A stretch of DNA of 64,000 bases from Pseudomethylobacillus aquaticus (lineage in GTDB: Bacteria > Pseudomonadota > Gammaproteobacteria > Burkholderiales > Methylophilaceae). The number at the start of each line of letters is the position of its first letter. The first letter of the stretch is position 1. Location of the stretch: assembly GCF_003730115.1 (NCBI RefSeq), contig NZ_RJVP01000001.1, positions 682,001 to 746,000 on the forward strand, given 5' to 3'. Below are positions 52,532-61,506 of the stretch, piece by piece. The notes beneath the pieces were generated by a model. That model made no database searches. It saw only the letters and a list, made by a program, of their open reading frames with translations, and was not told the DNA's origin. The position numbers and the translations under genes were made by a program.

Positions 52532-54369
52532 GAAGGCTCCTTGCTATTGGACGTTACAGACGAGGCCACCTGGGCTGATACACCGTTTATGGTGCTGTGC
52601 TGGTCAGCGGCATGCGTCGCTGCAGCGGCCTCTGCCACATCATCCTTGTTGATCTTTGCGGCAAGGGCGGCCGCCTCGGCACGCCGTGCATCGATGGCTG
52701 CCATCTCGGCAGCCACTGCCGGGTTCACAGCGGCGGTGTTCTGGGCTGCCTGAGCCGCTTTTTGTGCCTTGGCACGCTCGATCGCAGCAGCGATGGCGGC
52801 TTTTTTTACAGCTTCGGCCTGTGCGCTGGCCGGGCTTGCGGCGACATTGACGGCTGCATCTCCTGCATACTGAACACCGGACTCTGCTTTGCTGGGCTCT
52901 GTTTTACCGGCTTCGGCTTTGGCACCTGCCGCTTTCTGGGCATGCTTGAGGGCGCGCTCCTGTTTCTCGCGCTCGATGCGCATGAGACGGAAATCGTTAC
53001 GTTCGCGCGCCAGGTTGGCGGCTTCCTTGGCACGGTCCTGGGCGATGATCTCGCTCTTGGCATAGCGGTAATACTGCACCAGCGGAATGTTGCTGGGACA
53101 CACATAGCTGCAGCAACCGCACTCGATGCAGTCGAACAGCTTGTAATCACGCGCCTTGTCGAAATTGTCGGATTTGGCGAACCAGTACAGCTCTTGCGGT
53201 TGCAGACTGACCGGGCAGGCCTCGGCGCAGCGTGCGCAGCGTATGCAGGGCATGGCCGGTGCTGCAGGCGGGAACAGGCGGGGGGTGGAGGCGATGATGC
53301 AATTGGTGGCCTTGGTGACGGGCACCTCGGGCGATGGCAGACTGAAGCCCATCATAGGCCCACCCATGATGAACTCGCTGGTGTCCTCCAGCACCCCGCC
53401 AGCCGCTTCCAGCAAGGCGCTGACCGGCATGCCCAGTGGCACCTCGAAATTGCCTGGCCTGGCCACATTGCCGGTGACCGTGACGATGCGCGACAGGGCC
53501 GGTTCACCAAAGCGCATGTAACGGTAGATGGCCAGCACCGTGGCCACGTTGAAGCATTGCACGCCCACATCCACAGAACGCTGATGACTGGGGATCTCCA
53601 GCCCGGTCAGCACGTGGATCAGGCGGCGCGCATCCCCACTCGGGTAAATAGTCGGCACCACGATCACCTGCGCGCTGCTGTCCGCTGCGTCGCAAGCTGC
53701 ACGTAGCGCGGCGGCGGCTTCGGGTTTGTTGTCCTCGATGCCGATCAGGCAACGTTCGGCTCCCAGCAGGTGTTGGGTGATGGCGATGCCACGCAGGAGA
53801 TCGGCCGCCCGCTCACGCATGACCATGTCATCACAAGTGATGTATGGCTCGCATTCGGCAGCATTGATCACCAGGGTATGGATACCCGAGCGGCCATCGC
53901 TGCGCAGTTTGATGTGGGTAGGGAACGCAGCCCCACCCAGTCCGACGATGCCGGACTGACGCAGACTGGCCACCACCGCACGGGCCTCCATGTGCTGCCA
54001 GTCTATGGGCGTCAACACCGTCCATTCATCCAGCCCATCCGGCTGCAAGGTCAGGCAGCGGTCCGGCAAACCGGACGGATGCGGGATCAGCGCATCCTGA
54101 ATGGCGGTGATGATGCCGGAGGTGGGGGCATGGATGGCCGCCGAGATCCCGCCTTCGGCTTCTGCCAGCAACTGGCCTTTGAGCACGCGCTCACCGACCT
54201 GCACGCGCAGGTGCGGGATGTTGCCCACATGCTGACGCAGCGGCAGCACCAGCGGCAGTGTCGCCTGCAGCACACGGATAGGCTGTGTGGTGGAGGCCTG
54301 TTTGTGCTGGGGTGGGTGTACGCCACCATTGAACTTGAACAGTTTGACCAGATTCACCAGTGCGTTCAT
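52528..54369 (-). CDS. rnfC: Rnf electron-transport complex subunit C
   Basis: 613 aa from the ATG at 54369, overlapping rnfB by 4 bp. NADH/FMN-binding half ([26 protein letters not shown]), then two [4Fe-4S] motifs [17 protein letters not shown] and [17 protein letters not shown]. An Ala/Lys/Glu-rich C-terminal tail (about 470-613) is common in proteobacterial RnfC. Electron entry subunit. Confidence 0.95.
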   Translation of the reverse strand: MNALVNLVKLFKFNGGVHPPQHKQASTTQPIRVLQATLPLVLPLRQHVGNIPHLRVQVGERVLKGQLLAEAEGGISAAIHAPTSGIITAIQDALIPHPSGLPDRCLTLQPDGLDEWTVLTPIDWQHMEARAVVASLRQSGIVGLGGAAFPTHIKLRSDGRSGIHTLVINAAECEPYITCDDMVMRERAADLLRGIAITQHLLGAERCLIGIEDNKPEAAAALRAACDAADSSAQVIVVPTIYPSGDARRLIHVLTGLEIPSHQRSVDVGVQCFNVATVLAIYRYMRFGEPALSRIVTVTGNVARPGNFEVPLGMPVSALLEAAGGVLEDTSEFIMGGPMMGFSLPSPEVPVTKATNCIIASTPRLFPPAAPAMPCIRCARCAEACPVSLQPQELYWFAKSDNFDKARDYKLFDCIECGCCSYVCPSNIPLVQYYRYAKSEIIAQDRAKEAANLARERNDFRLMRIEREKQERALKHAQKAAGAKAEAGKTEPSKAESGVQYAGDAAVNVAASPASAQAEAVKKAAIAAAIERAKAQKAAQAAQNTAAVNPAVAAEMAAIDARRAEAAALAAKINKDDVAEAAAATHAADQHSTINGVSAQVASSVTSNSKEPS

Positions 54370-54938
54370 GCCGCTTTCTCCAGCGTAGCCTGCACGGGCT
54401 TGATGGAAAACACCGGGTAGCGCCACTTCCAGTTATCCGGCGTCTCGGCCAGCGGCTGCATGCTGATGCAGTCCACCGGACATGGCGCCAGGCATAATTC
54501 GCACCCGGTACATTCGGCGGCGATGATGGTGTGCATGTGCTTGGCTGCGCCCAGGATCGCATCCACCGGGCAGGCCTGGATGCACAGCGTACAGCCTATG
54601 CAGGTCTGCTCATCGATGACTGCCACCGATTTGGGCTTGGGAACACCATGCTCGGCATTGAGCGGCTTGTACTCCACGCCCAGCAGGTCAGCCAGCGCAT
54701 GCACGCCTGCATCGCCACCCGGCGGGCATTGATTGATATCGGCTTCGCCATTGGCGATGGCCGTGGCATAGGGTTTGCACCCAGGATACCCACACTGGCC
54801 GCACTGGGTCTGCGGCAGGATGGCGTCGATACGCGCCACCAGCGGGTCGCCCTCCACCTTGAATTTGAGCGCAGAGTAGCCCAGCACCAGGCCCAGCAAC
54901 AGCGCCAGCCCCACCATCACCAGCAAGGCGGTCAGCAT
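54366..54938 (-). CDS. rnfB: Rnf electron-transport complex subunit B
   Basis: 190 aa. N-terminal helix, then [13 protein letters not shown] cluster site and two ferredoxin motifs [16 protein letters not shown] and [16 protein letters not shown]. Cytoplasmic electron carrier of Rnf. Starts 1 bp into the end of rnfA. Confidence 0.96.
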   Translation of the reverse strand: MLTALLVMVGLALLLGLVLGYSALKFKVEGDPLVARIDAILPQTQCGQCGYPGCKPYATAIANGEADINQCPPGGDAGVHALADLLGVEYKPLNAEHGVPKPKSVAVIDEQTCIGCTLCIQACPVDAILGAAKHMHTIIAAECTGCELCLAPCPVDCISMQPLAETPDNWKWRYPVFSIKPVQATLEKAA

Positions 54939-55516
54939 CAGCGCACCAACCCGGCAAAGCCCATGAAGGCCAGGCTCATCAGGCCTGCGGTGACCATGGC
55001 GATGGCGGAACCACGAAACACCGTCGGCACTTCTGCCGCCTCCATGCGTTCACGCAGGGAAGAGAACAGAATGAGCACCAGCGAGAACCCCAGCGCGCCG
55101 CCCAGACCGAACAACAAGGATTCAAGGAAATTATGCTGCGCCTGCACGTTGAGTAGCGGGATACCCAGTACCGCGCAGTTGGTGGTGATCAGTGGCAGAT
55201 AGATGCCCAGCACCTGATACAGCAGCGGAGAGTTCTTCTCCATCCACATCTCGGTGAACTGCACCACACCCGCGATCACCACGATGAACGACAAGGTGCG
55301 CAGGTAGAACAGTTCGGTACCCAGCAGGTATTCGCTGATCAGATAACTGGTGCCGGACGCCACCGTCAGCACGAAAGCCGTGGCCAAGCCCATGGCGATG
55401 GAGGCTTCCAGCTTCTTGGACACGCCCATGAACGGGCAGAGACCCAGGATTTTCACCAGCACGATGTTGTTGACCAGCACCGTACCCAGCAAGATGATCA
55501 GCGTGCTCTCAAGCAT
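54938..55516 (-). CDS. rnfA: Rnf electron-transport complex subunit A
   Basis: 192 aa, six membrane segments. [27 protein letters not shown] start and [14 protein letters not shown] contain the two conserved cysteines. First gene of rnfABCDGE-nth-DUF1841. Its promoter lies in 55517-55826. Confidence 0.96.
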   Translation of the reverse strand: MLESTLIILLGTVLVNNIVLVKILGLCPFMGVSKKLEASIAMGLATAFVLTVASGTSYLISEYLLGTELFYLRTLSFIVVIAGVVQFTEMWMEKNSPLLYQVLGIYLPLITTNCAVLGIPLLNVQAQHNFLESLLFGLGGALGFSLVLILFSSLRERMEAAEVPTVFRGSAIAMVTAGLMSLAFMGFAGLVR

Positions 55517-55826
55517 CAGAATGGCAGGCGAATTAAAAGCCTAATTATACAGGCTTTATACAGGCTGCAACGACGCAGACCGGTGCCGACAGATGGGCGG
55601 GGCACCACCGCCGTCCCGGCCCGGCGTACACCAACAGCTACAGCGGCCAGCCGCCGGGGTTGCAACCGTGGTCAGGCAGGCCCGGCGGCTATCCGTCCGG
55701 GTCCGCCATACCAGGCCTGCAGCTCCCCACACGCAGCGACATGGCTTTGCACATTGTAAAATCCGGTGCAAGCGTCCAGCGCTTTCGGTTAGAATATTTG
55801 GATTCAACCATTTACCCGGATTTATC
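55517..55826. other. Divergent gap between rnfA and dapA
   Basis: 310 bp without a credible gene. It must hold the promoters of rnfA and dapA. A GC-rich central block (55580-55730) shows no clear repeat. Near dapA, TTAGAATA (about 55791) could be the -10, with TTTC/CAGCGC before it, but no convincing -35. A direct ACAGGCT repeat lies near 55549-55568 close to the rnfA start. Confidence 0.5.
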
Positions 55827-56702
55827 ATGCTGCAAGGCAGTCTCGTCGCCATCGTGACACCGATGCACGAAAACGGCGACCTGGATCTGGCGAGTTTGCG
55901 CGCCCTGATCGACTTTCATATCAACGAAGGCAGTGACGGCATCGTCATCGTGGGCACCACAGGGGAGTCGCCCACCGTGGATGTGGAAGAGCATTGCCTG
56001 CTGATCGAAACCGCAGTCCAGCATGTCGCCAAGCGTGTTCCCGTGATCGCCGGTACCGGCGCCAATTCCACACGCGAAGCCATCAACCTGACCCGCCACG
56101 CGGCAGCCATAGGCGCAGATGCCTGCCTGCTGGTCGCGCCTTATTACAATCGACCCACACAGGAAGGCCTGTATCAGCACTTCCGTAGCGTGGCCGAAGC
56201 CGTGGCCATTCCGCAGATACTGTATAACGTGCCTGGCCGCACCGGTTGCGATATCAGCAACGATACGGCGCTGCGTCTGGCCGCGATACCCAATATCATC
56301 GGCATCAAGGACGCCACGGGCAATATCGAACGTGGCACCGACCTGATCCAGCGCGCACCTGCAGACTTTGCCATCTACAGTGGCGACGACGCCAGCAGCC
56401 TGGCCTTGATGCTGATGGGCGGACATGGAGTGATCTCGGTGACGGCGAACGTCGCCCCGCGGCTGATGCATGCCATGTGCACAGCCGCCTTCCGCGGGGA
56501 TCTAAAAGAAGCACGTACCATCAATCAGCAGCTGTTCATGCTGCACCAAAAATTGTTTGTTGAAGCGAACCCAATCCCGGTCAAATGGGTCTTGAATCAG
56601 ATGCATCTTATTCAATCGGGTCTACGTCTGCCACTGACACCGCTGGCCAGCCAGCATCACGACACCTTGCGTGTCGCCATGCAGCAAGCTTCCATCCTGT
56701 GA
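55827..56702 (+). CDS. dapA: 4-hydroxy-tetrahydrodipicolinate synthase
   Basis: 291 aa from ATG 55827. TIM barrel: GTTGESPTVD phosphate-like loop, Tyr of YNVPGRTG, Schiff-base Lys in IGIKDATGN, and GDDASSL. Condenses pyruvate with aspartate semialdehyde in the lysine/diaminopimelate pathway. bamC follows after 11 bp, so they are one operon, as in other Betaproteobacteria. Confidence 0.97.
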   Translation: MLQGSLVAIVTPMHENGDLDLASLRALIDFHINEGSDGIVIVGTTGESPTVDVEEHCLLIETAVQHVAKRVPVIAGTGANSTREAINLTRHAAAIGADACLLVAPYYNRPTQEGLYQHFRSVAEAVAIPQILYNVPGRTGCDISNDTALRLAAIPNIIGIKDATGNIERGTDLIQRAPADFAIYSGDDASSLALMLMGGHGVISVTANVAPRLMHAMCTAAFRGDLKEARTINQQLFMLHQKLFVEANPIPVKWVLNQMHLIQSGLRLPLTPLASQHHDTLRVAMQQASIL

Positions 56703-56713
56703 TGAGGAACCTC

Positions 56714-57997
56714 ATGAATCAACCCCGTTTCAAACGCACCACCGGTGTCAAACTACTGATCGGTGCCACTGTATTGGCTACCCTGAGCGGATGCGAGTCC
56801 ATTCCGTTCCTGAGCAAAACCTCCGAATACAAGACCGCTGGTCGTGCCAAACCGCTGGAAGTCCCTCCGGACCTGACCTCGGTTTCTGCTGGGGACACTT
56901 ACAGCGTGCCGGGCGGTGCCACCACTTTCTCCGATTTCAGTCAAACCGCGCAAGGCCCGGCTTCCGAGGCCGAGCAACTGCTGGCCAACCCGGACAATGT
57001 GCGCATGGAGCGCGCAGGCGCCCAGCGCTGGCTGGTGGTCGAAGCGCCGCCAGAGAAGATCTGGCCTGTGGTGCGCGAGTTCTGGGCTGACTTGGGCTTT
57101 GCCGTGCGCGTGGAGAATCTGGAAACCGGCGTCATGGAAACCGAGTGGGCTGATGCCAGCAAGCTGAAGAAAGACGAAAAACTGGGCTACCTGGACCGCT
57201 TCGACAAGTTCCTGGACGGACTGTCCGGACTTGCCAACCGCCAGAAATTCCGCACACGGCTGGAGCGTGGTGCAAGCCCGGGCCATACCGAGATCTACCT
57301 GACCCATCGCACCGTCACCACTGCCCCGGATGATGGCAAAGTGCGCCAGCGCACCCCGTTCGGTGAAGTGGAGACTGGCTTCCGTCTGGATTCAAAAACA
57401 GTCAAACAGAATGAACAGGACGCCGATCTGGACGCTGAATTGCTGCGTCGCCTGATGGTCAGACTGGGCGTTGCAGAGAACCGTGCCCGTGATATCGTAG
57501 CCAATCCGCAGATCGAGCGCCGTGCCTCTCTACGTCAGGAAAACAATACCATCAGCCTGCTCATGAACGATCCGTTCGATCGTAGCTGGCGCCAGGTCGG
57601 CCTGGCACTGGACCGGGTCGGCTTTGTGGTGGAAGACCGCGACCGTTCCAGAGGCTTGTACTACGTCCGCTATTCCGAATTCGGCATCGATGATGCGCCG
57701 GAAGAAAAGAAGGGCTTGCTGGACAAGCTGAAATTCTGGGGCGATGAAAAATCCGAAGCGCAAAAGCCAGCCTCAGAACGGCCGGTGGCAGACCCTGCCA
57801 GGGAAAACACCGGCGTGGTGGACAAGCTCAAGTTCTGGAAGAGCAAGGAAGATCAGCGTGCCGATGCGGAGCGCCAATACCTGATCAAGGTCGCAACCGA
57901 GGGTGCGGGCACACTGGTCGATGTGACTGACAAGGATGGTAACCACTCCAACACCAGCAACCGCATCATCAACCTGTTGCATGAACAGTTGCGTTAA
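56714..57997 (+). CDS. bamC: Outer-membrane assembly lipoprotein BamC
   Basis: 427 aa from ATG 56714 with GAGGAAC before it. Lipobox LATLSGCES (acylated Cys near 26), then the BamC N-terminal segment PLEVPPDLTS. Two helix-grip domains follow (RWLVVEAPPEKIWPVVREFWADLGFAV and RSWRQVGLALDRVGFVVEDRDRSRGLYYVRYSE). A repeated KKGLLDKLKFWGDE / VVDKLKFWKSKED linker occurs near 335-380. Member of the BAM complex. Confidence 0.93.
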   Translation: MNQPRFKRTTGVKLLIGATVLATLSGCESIPFLSKTSEYKTAGRAKPLEVPPDLTSVSAGDTYSVPGGATTFSDFSQTAQGPASEAEQLLANPDNVRMERAGAQRWLVVEAPPEKIWPVVREFWADLGFAVRVENLETGVMETEWADASKLKKDEKLGYLDRFDKFLDGLSGLANRQKFRTRLERGASPGHTEIYLTHRTVTTAPDDGKVRQRTPFGEVETGFRLDSKTVKQNEQDADLDAELLRRLMVRLGVAENRARDIVANPQIERRASLRQENNTISLLMNDPFDRSWRQVGLALDRVGFVVEDRDRSRGLYYVRYSEFGIDDAPEEKKGLLDKLKFWGDEKSEAQKPASERPVADPARENTGVVDKLKFWKSKEDQRADAERQYLIKVATEGAGTLVDVTDKDGNHSNTSNRIINLLHEQLR

Positions 57998-58027
57998 CAG
58001 AGCCACTGCCTCGCCGCTGACCCGCTG

Positions 58028-58807
58028 ATGCGCTTTGCTTCACTGGGTAGCGGCAGCAACGGCAATGGTCTGGTCGTCGAATCCGGCAATACCCGCGTAT
58101 TGCTGGATTGCGGTTTTGGCTTACGTGACAGCGAACAACGCCTGGGAAGACTAGGCGTAAGCCCGGAGCAACTCTCGGGCATCCTGGTCACTCACGAGCA
58201 CGATGACCATGCAGGCGGTGTATTCAGGCTGGCCGCGCGGCACGGTATACCGGTTTGGCTGACTCACGGCACCCTGCGTATGGTGGAACGCCTGCTCAAC
58301 AAGCCTGACAAGCTTAGCCTCAACGTCATCGACAGCCACCTGGCGTTCGCACTGGGTGATCTGGAGATACAACCTTATCCGGTACCGCACGATGCGCGCG
58401 AGCCCGTGCAGTATGTGTTTGGCGATGGCAGCCAACGTCTGGGAGTACTGACCGACACTGGTGCAAGCACCCCGCACATCGCCGCCATGCTGAGCGGCTG
58501 CGACGCGCTGGTGCTGGAATGCAATCACGATCTTGATATGCTGATGCATGGTCCGTATGCACGCACGCTCAAACAGCGCGTGAGCAGCCGGCTCGGCCAT
58601 CTCGACAATGCCAGCTCCGCCGACTTGCTGGCCGGACTGGACAACAGCAAGCTGCAGCACATCGTCGCTGCACACCTCAGCGCACAGAACAACACCCCCG
58701 CGCTGGCCACCCAGGCTCTGAGCCAGGCCCTGGGTTGCACGCAGGACTGGATCGCGGTGGCGACACAACTGGATGGACTGGACTGGCGCGAAATCAGCGC
58801 ACGCTGA
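58028..58807 (+). CDS. MBL-fold metallo-hydrolase (WalJ/YycJ-like)
   Basis: 259 aa. THEHDDHAGG is the zinc-binding HxHxDH motif, with further ligands in VPHDAREPV, LTDTGAS, LECNHD and AAHLSAQNN. Family includes exonuclease-like and phosphodiesterase-like hydrolases; substrate unknown. Third gene after dapA-bamC, 30 bp after bamC; co-transcription is likely. Confidence 0.88.
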   Translation: MRFASLGSGSNGNGLVVESGNTRVLLDCGFGLRDSEQRLGRLGVSPEQLSGILVTHEHDDHAGGVFRLAARHGIPVWLTHGTLRMVERLLNKPDKLSLNVIDSHLAFALGDLEIQPYPVPHDAREPVQYVFGDGSQRLGVLTDTGASTPHIAAMLSGCDALVLECNHDLDMLMHGPYARTLKQRVSSRLGHLDNASSADLLAGLDNSKLQHIVAAHLSAQNNTPALATQALSQALGCTQDWIAVATQLDGLDWREISAR

Positions 58808-58886
58808 CCAGCTTTCCCAGGCTGACCGGTTTGCTATCGAGCGCTCATATCACCGCGCTCTTTTGATCACGACAGCAGACAACAAA

Positions 58887-58909
58887 AAAGCCGATCAATG
58901 ATCGGCTTT
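58887..58909. terminator. Bidirectional terminator
   Basis: Arms AAAGCCGATC / GATCGGCTTT with a 3-nt loop. The minus-strand transcript ends in a run of U residues (from AACAAAAAAG on plus), so it terminates the small lipoprotein gene; on the plus strand it is a weaker stop for the MBL gene. Confidence 0.92.
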
Positions 58910-58939
58910 CTCGATTGACACCGCTTAAGCGGTGATCAA

Positions 58940-59137
58940 TTAGTTTGCTGGTGCAGCTTCAGCAGGAGCAGCTTCTTCAGCAGCAGGAGCCGCTTCTTCA
59001 GCTGGCATTGCTTCAGCTGGTGCAGCTTCAGCAGGCATTGCTTCTTCAGCAGCAGGGGCTTCAGCAGGAGCTTCTTCTTGGCCACACGCAACCAAGAACA
59101 GAGCGAACAGAGCGGCAAGCAGAGCGGAACGAGTCAT
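58940..59137 (-). CDS. Small Ala/Pro/Glu-rich lipoprotein
   Basis: 65 aa. A signal peptide with lipobox LFLVACGQ gives a lipid-anchored Cys near 18. The remainder is almost only Ala, Glu, Pro and Met in repeats (EEAPAEAPAAEEAMPAEAAPAEAMP...). The short own terminator suggests strong expression. Role unknown; such proteins may be structural spacers in the periplasm. The DNA shows GCT/TCA-type purine-pyrimidine bias from the repeats. Confidence 0.85.
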   Translation of the reverse strand: MTRSALLAALFALFLVACGQEEAPAEAPAAEEAMPAEAAPAEAMPAEEAAPAAEEAAPAEAAPAN

Positions 59138-59301
59138 TTTTAATCCCTTAACGATGTCAATAAAATTAATCTGCGGCTACCCATTTGTATGTCAGCCGAG
59201 TACGAAAATTCTACCACCTATTTCCAAAAAAACCACTGTTTTTCCAGCACTGGCGGGGCTTTTGACAAAAACACCACATTCGCTGCCGAATTTAGCTGCG
59301 A

Positions 59302-60465
59302 TCATTCAAGTGGCTGTATATAACCAAGCTGGTACCAGTCCGACAACTGCGCGATCCCAGCTGCTGACAGCAAGCCTACACTTTGCGCATCCAGCATGCG
59401 CTGATCCGCCAAGGCCAGCAACCAGGCATCCTCAGGGGCACGCGCCATGGATTCGCCATTCAGATAGATGTGATGCTGGTCGTATAGCATCAACGTCTTC
59501 ATATCCAGGCCTACACCGGTTTGCAGGGCTTTACGCAAAAAACCTTTGGTCGTAGCAGGTTTGCGCTGGGTGAACTGCACATGCGGCTTTGGTTCGGTGA
59601 GATAACGGCCCAGAAACTGCGCGATATCCATGGCATCCCAGCGGATCTGGCTCAAGATGTCAGCGACCTGCGTCTGCATCGCAGCAGCGATCAGCGCCGG
59701 GCTGCTTTGCAGCTGCAGATCCGGATCCGCATACAAGCCTGGCAGGCGCAGATGCTCCTGCAGGTAGCTCAGGAACTCATGGCCCAGCTCCTGTGCGGAT
59801 GGCGCGCGGAAGCCGATGGAGTAGGTCATGCATTCCCCGACGGCAATCCCCCAGTGTGCAAGCCTGGGAGGCAGATACAGCATGTCACCCGGCTGTAGCA
59901 GCCACTCCTGCTCGGTATCGAAACGCTGCAGGATGCGCAGCGGCGCATCTTCCACGATAGACAAGTCCTGCTGCTCGCTGACCCGCCATAGCCGCTGCCC
60001 CTGACCTTGCAGCAAGAACACGTCGTAGGAATCGAAATGCGGGCCTACACCGCCGCCATCGGGAGCATAGCTGACCATCAGATCATCCAGCCTCGCATAG
60101 GGGATAAAGTTGAATTGCTGCAGCAACTCGGCGGCTTCAGACAAGTGGTGATTCACGCCCTGCACCAGTAAAGTCCAGTCACGCTCTGGCAGCTCAGCAA
60201 AATCGGTCTCGTCGAACGGGCCTTGCTCCACCTGCCATTGCGGGTCGGCGTGGCGCACCAGGCGTGACTGCACCTCGTCCTCGCAGGCCAGTCCGGCCAA
60301 TTCGTCAGGACTCAGCACCCCGCTGAAACCTGGCAGTGCGCCACGGATCAGCAGCGGTTTCTTCTGCCAGTAATCACGCAGGAATTCGTGCGCCGAGATG
60401 CCACCCAATAGCGGCAGACCGGCCATATCAGGCTCAGGTTTTTTCATGGCGTCATGATAATGCAT
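59302..60465 (-). CDS. roxA: Ribosomal protein arginine hydroxylase RoxA (YcfD-like)
   Basis: 387 aa JmjC cupin: GPHFDSYDVFLLQGQGQRLW (HxD) and PPRLAHWGIAVG (distal His) form the Fe(II)/2OG site, with WQKKPLLIRGALPGF and an all-helical C-terminal part (DMKTLMLYDQHHIYLNGES). The family hydroxylates Arg81 of ribosomal protein L16. ATG 60465 is preceded by GAGG. Stands alone on the minus strand, facing the lipoprotein gene. Confidence 0.9.
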   Translation of the reverse strand: MHYHDAMKKPEPDMAGLPLLGGISAHEFLRDYWQKKPLLIRGALPGFSGVLSPDELAGLACEDEVQSRLVRHADPQWQVEQGPFDETDFAELPERDWTLLVQGVNHHLSEAAELLQQFNFIPYARLDDLMVSYAPDGGGVGPHFDSYDVFLLQGQGQRLWRVSEQQDLSIVEDAPLRILQRFDTEQEWLLQPGDMLYLPPRLAHWGIAVGECMTYSIGFRAPSAQELGHEFLSYLQEHLRLPGLYADPDLQLQSSPALIAAAMQTQVADILSQIRWDAMDIAQFLGRYLTEPKPHVQFTQRKPATTKGFLRKALQTGVGLDMKTLMLYDQHHIYLNGESMARAPEDAWLLALADQRMLDAQSVGLLSAAGIAQLSDWYQLGYIQPLE

Positions 60466-60523
60466 AGCAATCGCCTCGCGGAAATGGGTTAGAATCGTTG
60501 CGACCTAATCCTCCATCCCGCTT

Positions 60524-60997
60524 ATGCTGCAGCCCGGTACCGACTCGCCCGACTTTTCCTTGCCCGACGCCGATATGGAGCTGGTCAAACTCTCCCGCTT
60601 ACGCGGCAAGCATGTCGTACTGTATTTCTACCCCAAGGATGACACCCCTGGGTGCACGGTGGAAGCCATCGAGTTCAGCGACCTGCTGGAACAATTCGAC
60701 GCCCTCAATTGCGTGATCATCGGCATCAGCCGTGATGACTGCATCAGCCATGCCGATTTCCGCGACAAGCACGGCCTCAGCGTCACGCTGCTGGCGGACG
60801 TTGATGGTGAAGCGTGCCAGAAATTCGGCGTATGGCAGGAAAAGGAAAAAGACGGTGTCCGCAAGATGGGCATCGTGCGCTCCACCTTCGTCATCAATAG
60901 CACTGGCCAATTGTGTTACTGCAACTACAAGGTTGCGGCCAAGGGCCATGCAGCAGAAGTGCTGCATTTCGTACAAACCCTGCAATCCTCACACTGA
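60524..60997 (+). CDS. bcp: PrxQ/Bcp-type peroxiredoxin
   Basis: 157 aa. SPDFSLPD start; peroxidatic Cys in YFYPKDDTPGCTVEAIEFSD (about residue 44). The E. coli-type second Cys five residues later is absent; a Cys in EACQKFGVW (about 98) may be the resolving Cys, as in other PrxQ types. Reduces peroxides using thioredoxin. slyD follows 11 bp after. Confidence 0.95.
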   Translation: MLQPGTDSPDFSLPDADMELVKLSRLRGKHVVLYFYPKDDTPGCTVEAIEFSDLLEQFDALNCVIIGISRDDCISHADFRDKHGLSVTLLADVDGEACQKFGVWQEKEKDGVRKMGIVRSTFVINSTGQLCYCNYKVAAKGHAAEVLHFVQTLQSSH

Positions 60998-61008
60998 AGG
61001 AACCCATC

Positions 61009-61488
61009 ATGCAAATCGCCATGAATACCGTTGTTACCATGTCCTACGAGCTGCGCAACAGCGAAGGCGACGTCCTTGAATCCAGTCAGGAGCCGGTGGC
61101 TTACCTGCACGGCGGCTATGACAATATCTTCCCGCGCGTGGAAGAAGAGCTGCATGGCAAATCCGTAGGTGACACCGTCGAAATCACACTGGAACCCGCC
61201 GATGCCTTTGGTGATTACGATGAAGAGCTGGTTCAGATCGAACCTGCGGCGGCATTCCCGACCAAAGATCTGAAAGTGGGCATGCAATTCGAAGGTGAAG
61301 ACGAAAAGGGCGATGTGGTCCTTTACACCATCACCAACATCGAAGATGGCAAGGTGGTCGTGGATGGCAACCACCCCTGGGCTGGTGAACGCCTGCTGTT
61401 CAAGGCCACGGTCACGGCCGTGCGTTCTGCCAGCAAGGAAGAAGTCGAGCACGAGCATGTGCACGGCGCCGGCGGCCATCACCACTAA
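61009..61488 (+). CDS. slyD: FKBP-type peptidyl-prolyl isomerase SlyD
   Basis: 159 aa from ATG 61009 (GAAGGAAC upstream). FKBP fold with inserted-flap chaperone domain (VAYLHGGYDNIFPRVEEELHGKSVGDTVEITLEPADAFG, FPTKDLKVGMQF). A His-rich tail (EHEHVHGAGGHHH) is likely to bind Ni or other metals. Two N-terminal Met codons are possible starts. Prolyl isomerase and metallochaperone. Confidence 0.95.
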   Translation: MQIAMNTVVTMSYELRNSEGDVLESSQEPVAYLHGGYDNIFPRVEEELHGKSVGDTVEITLEPADAFGDYDEELVQIEPAAAFPTKDLKVGMQFEGEDEKGDVVLYTITNIEDGKVVVDGNHPWAGERLLFKATVTAVRSASKEEVEHEHVHGAGGHHH

Positions 61489-61506
61489 GCCGCCTCAACA
61501 ATGGCG

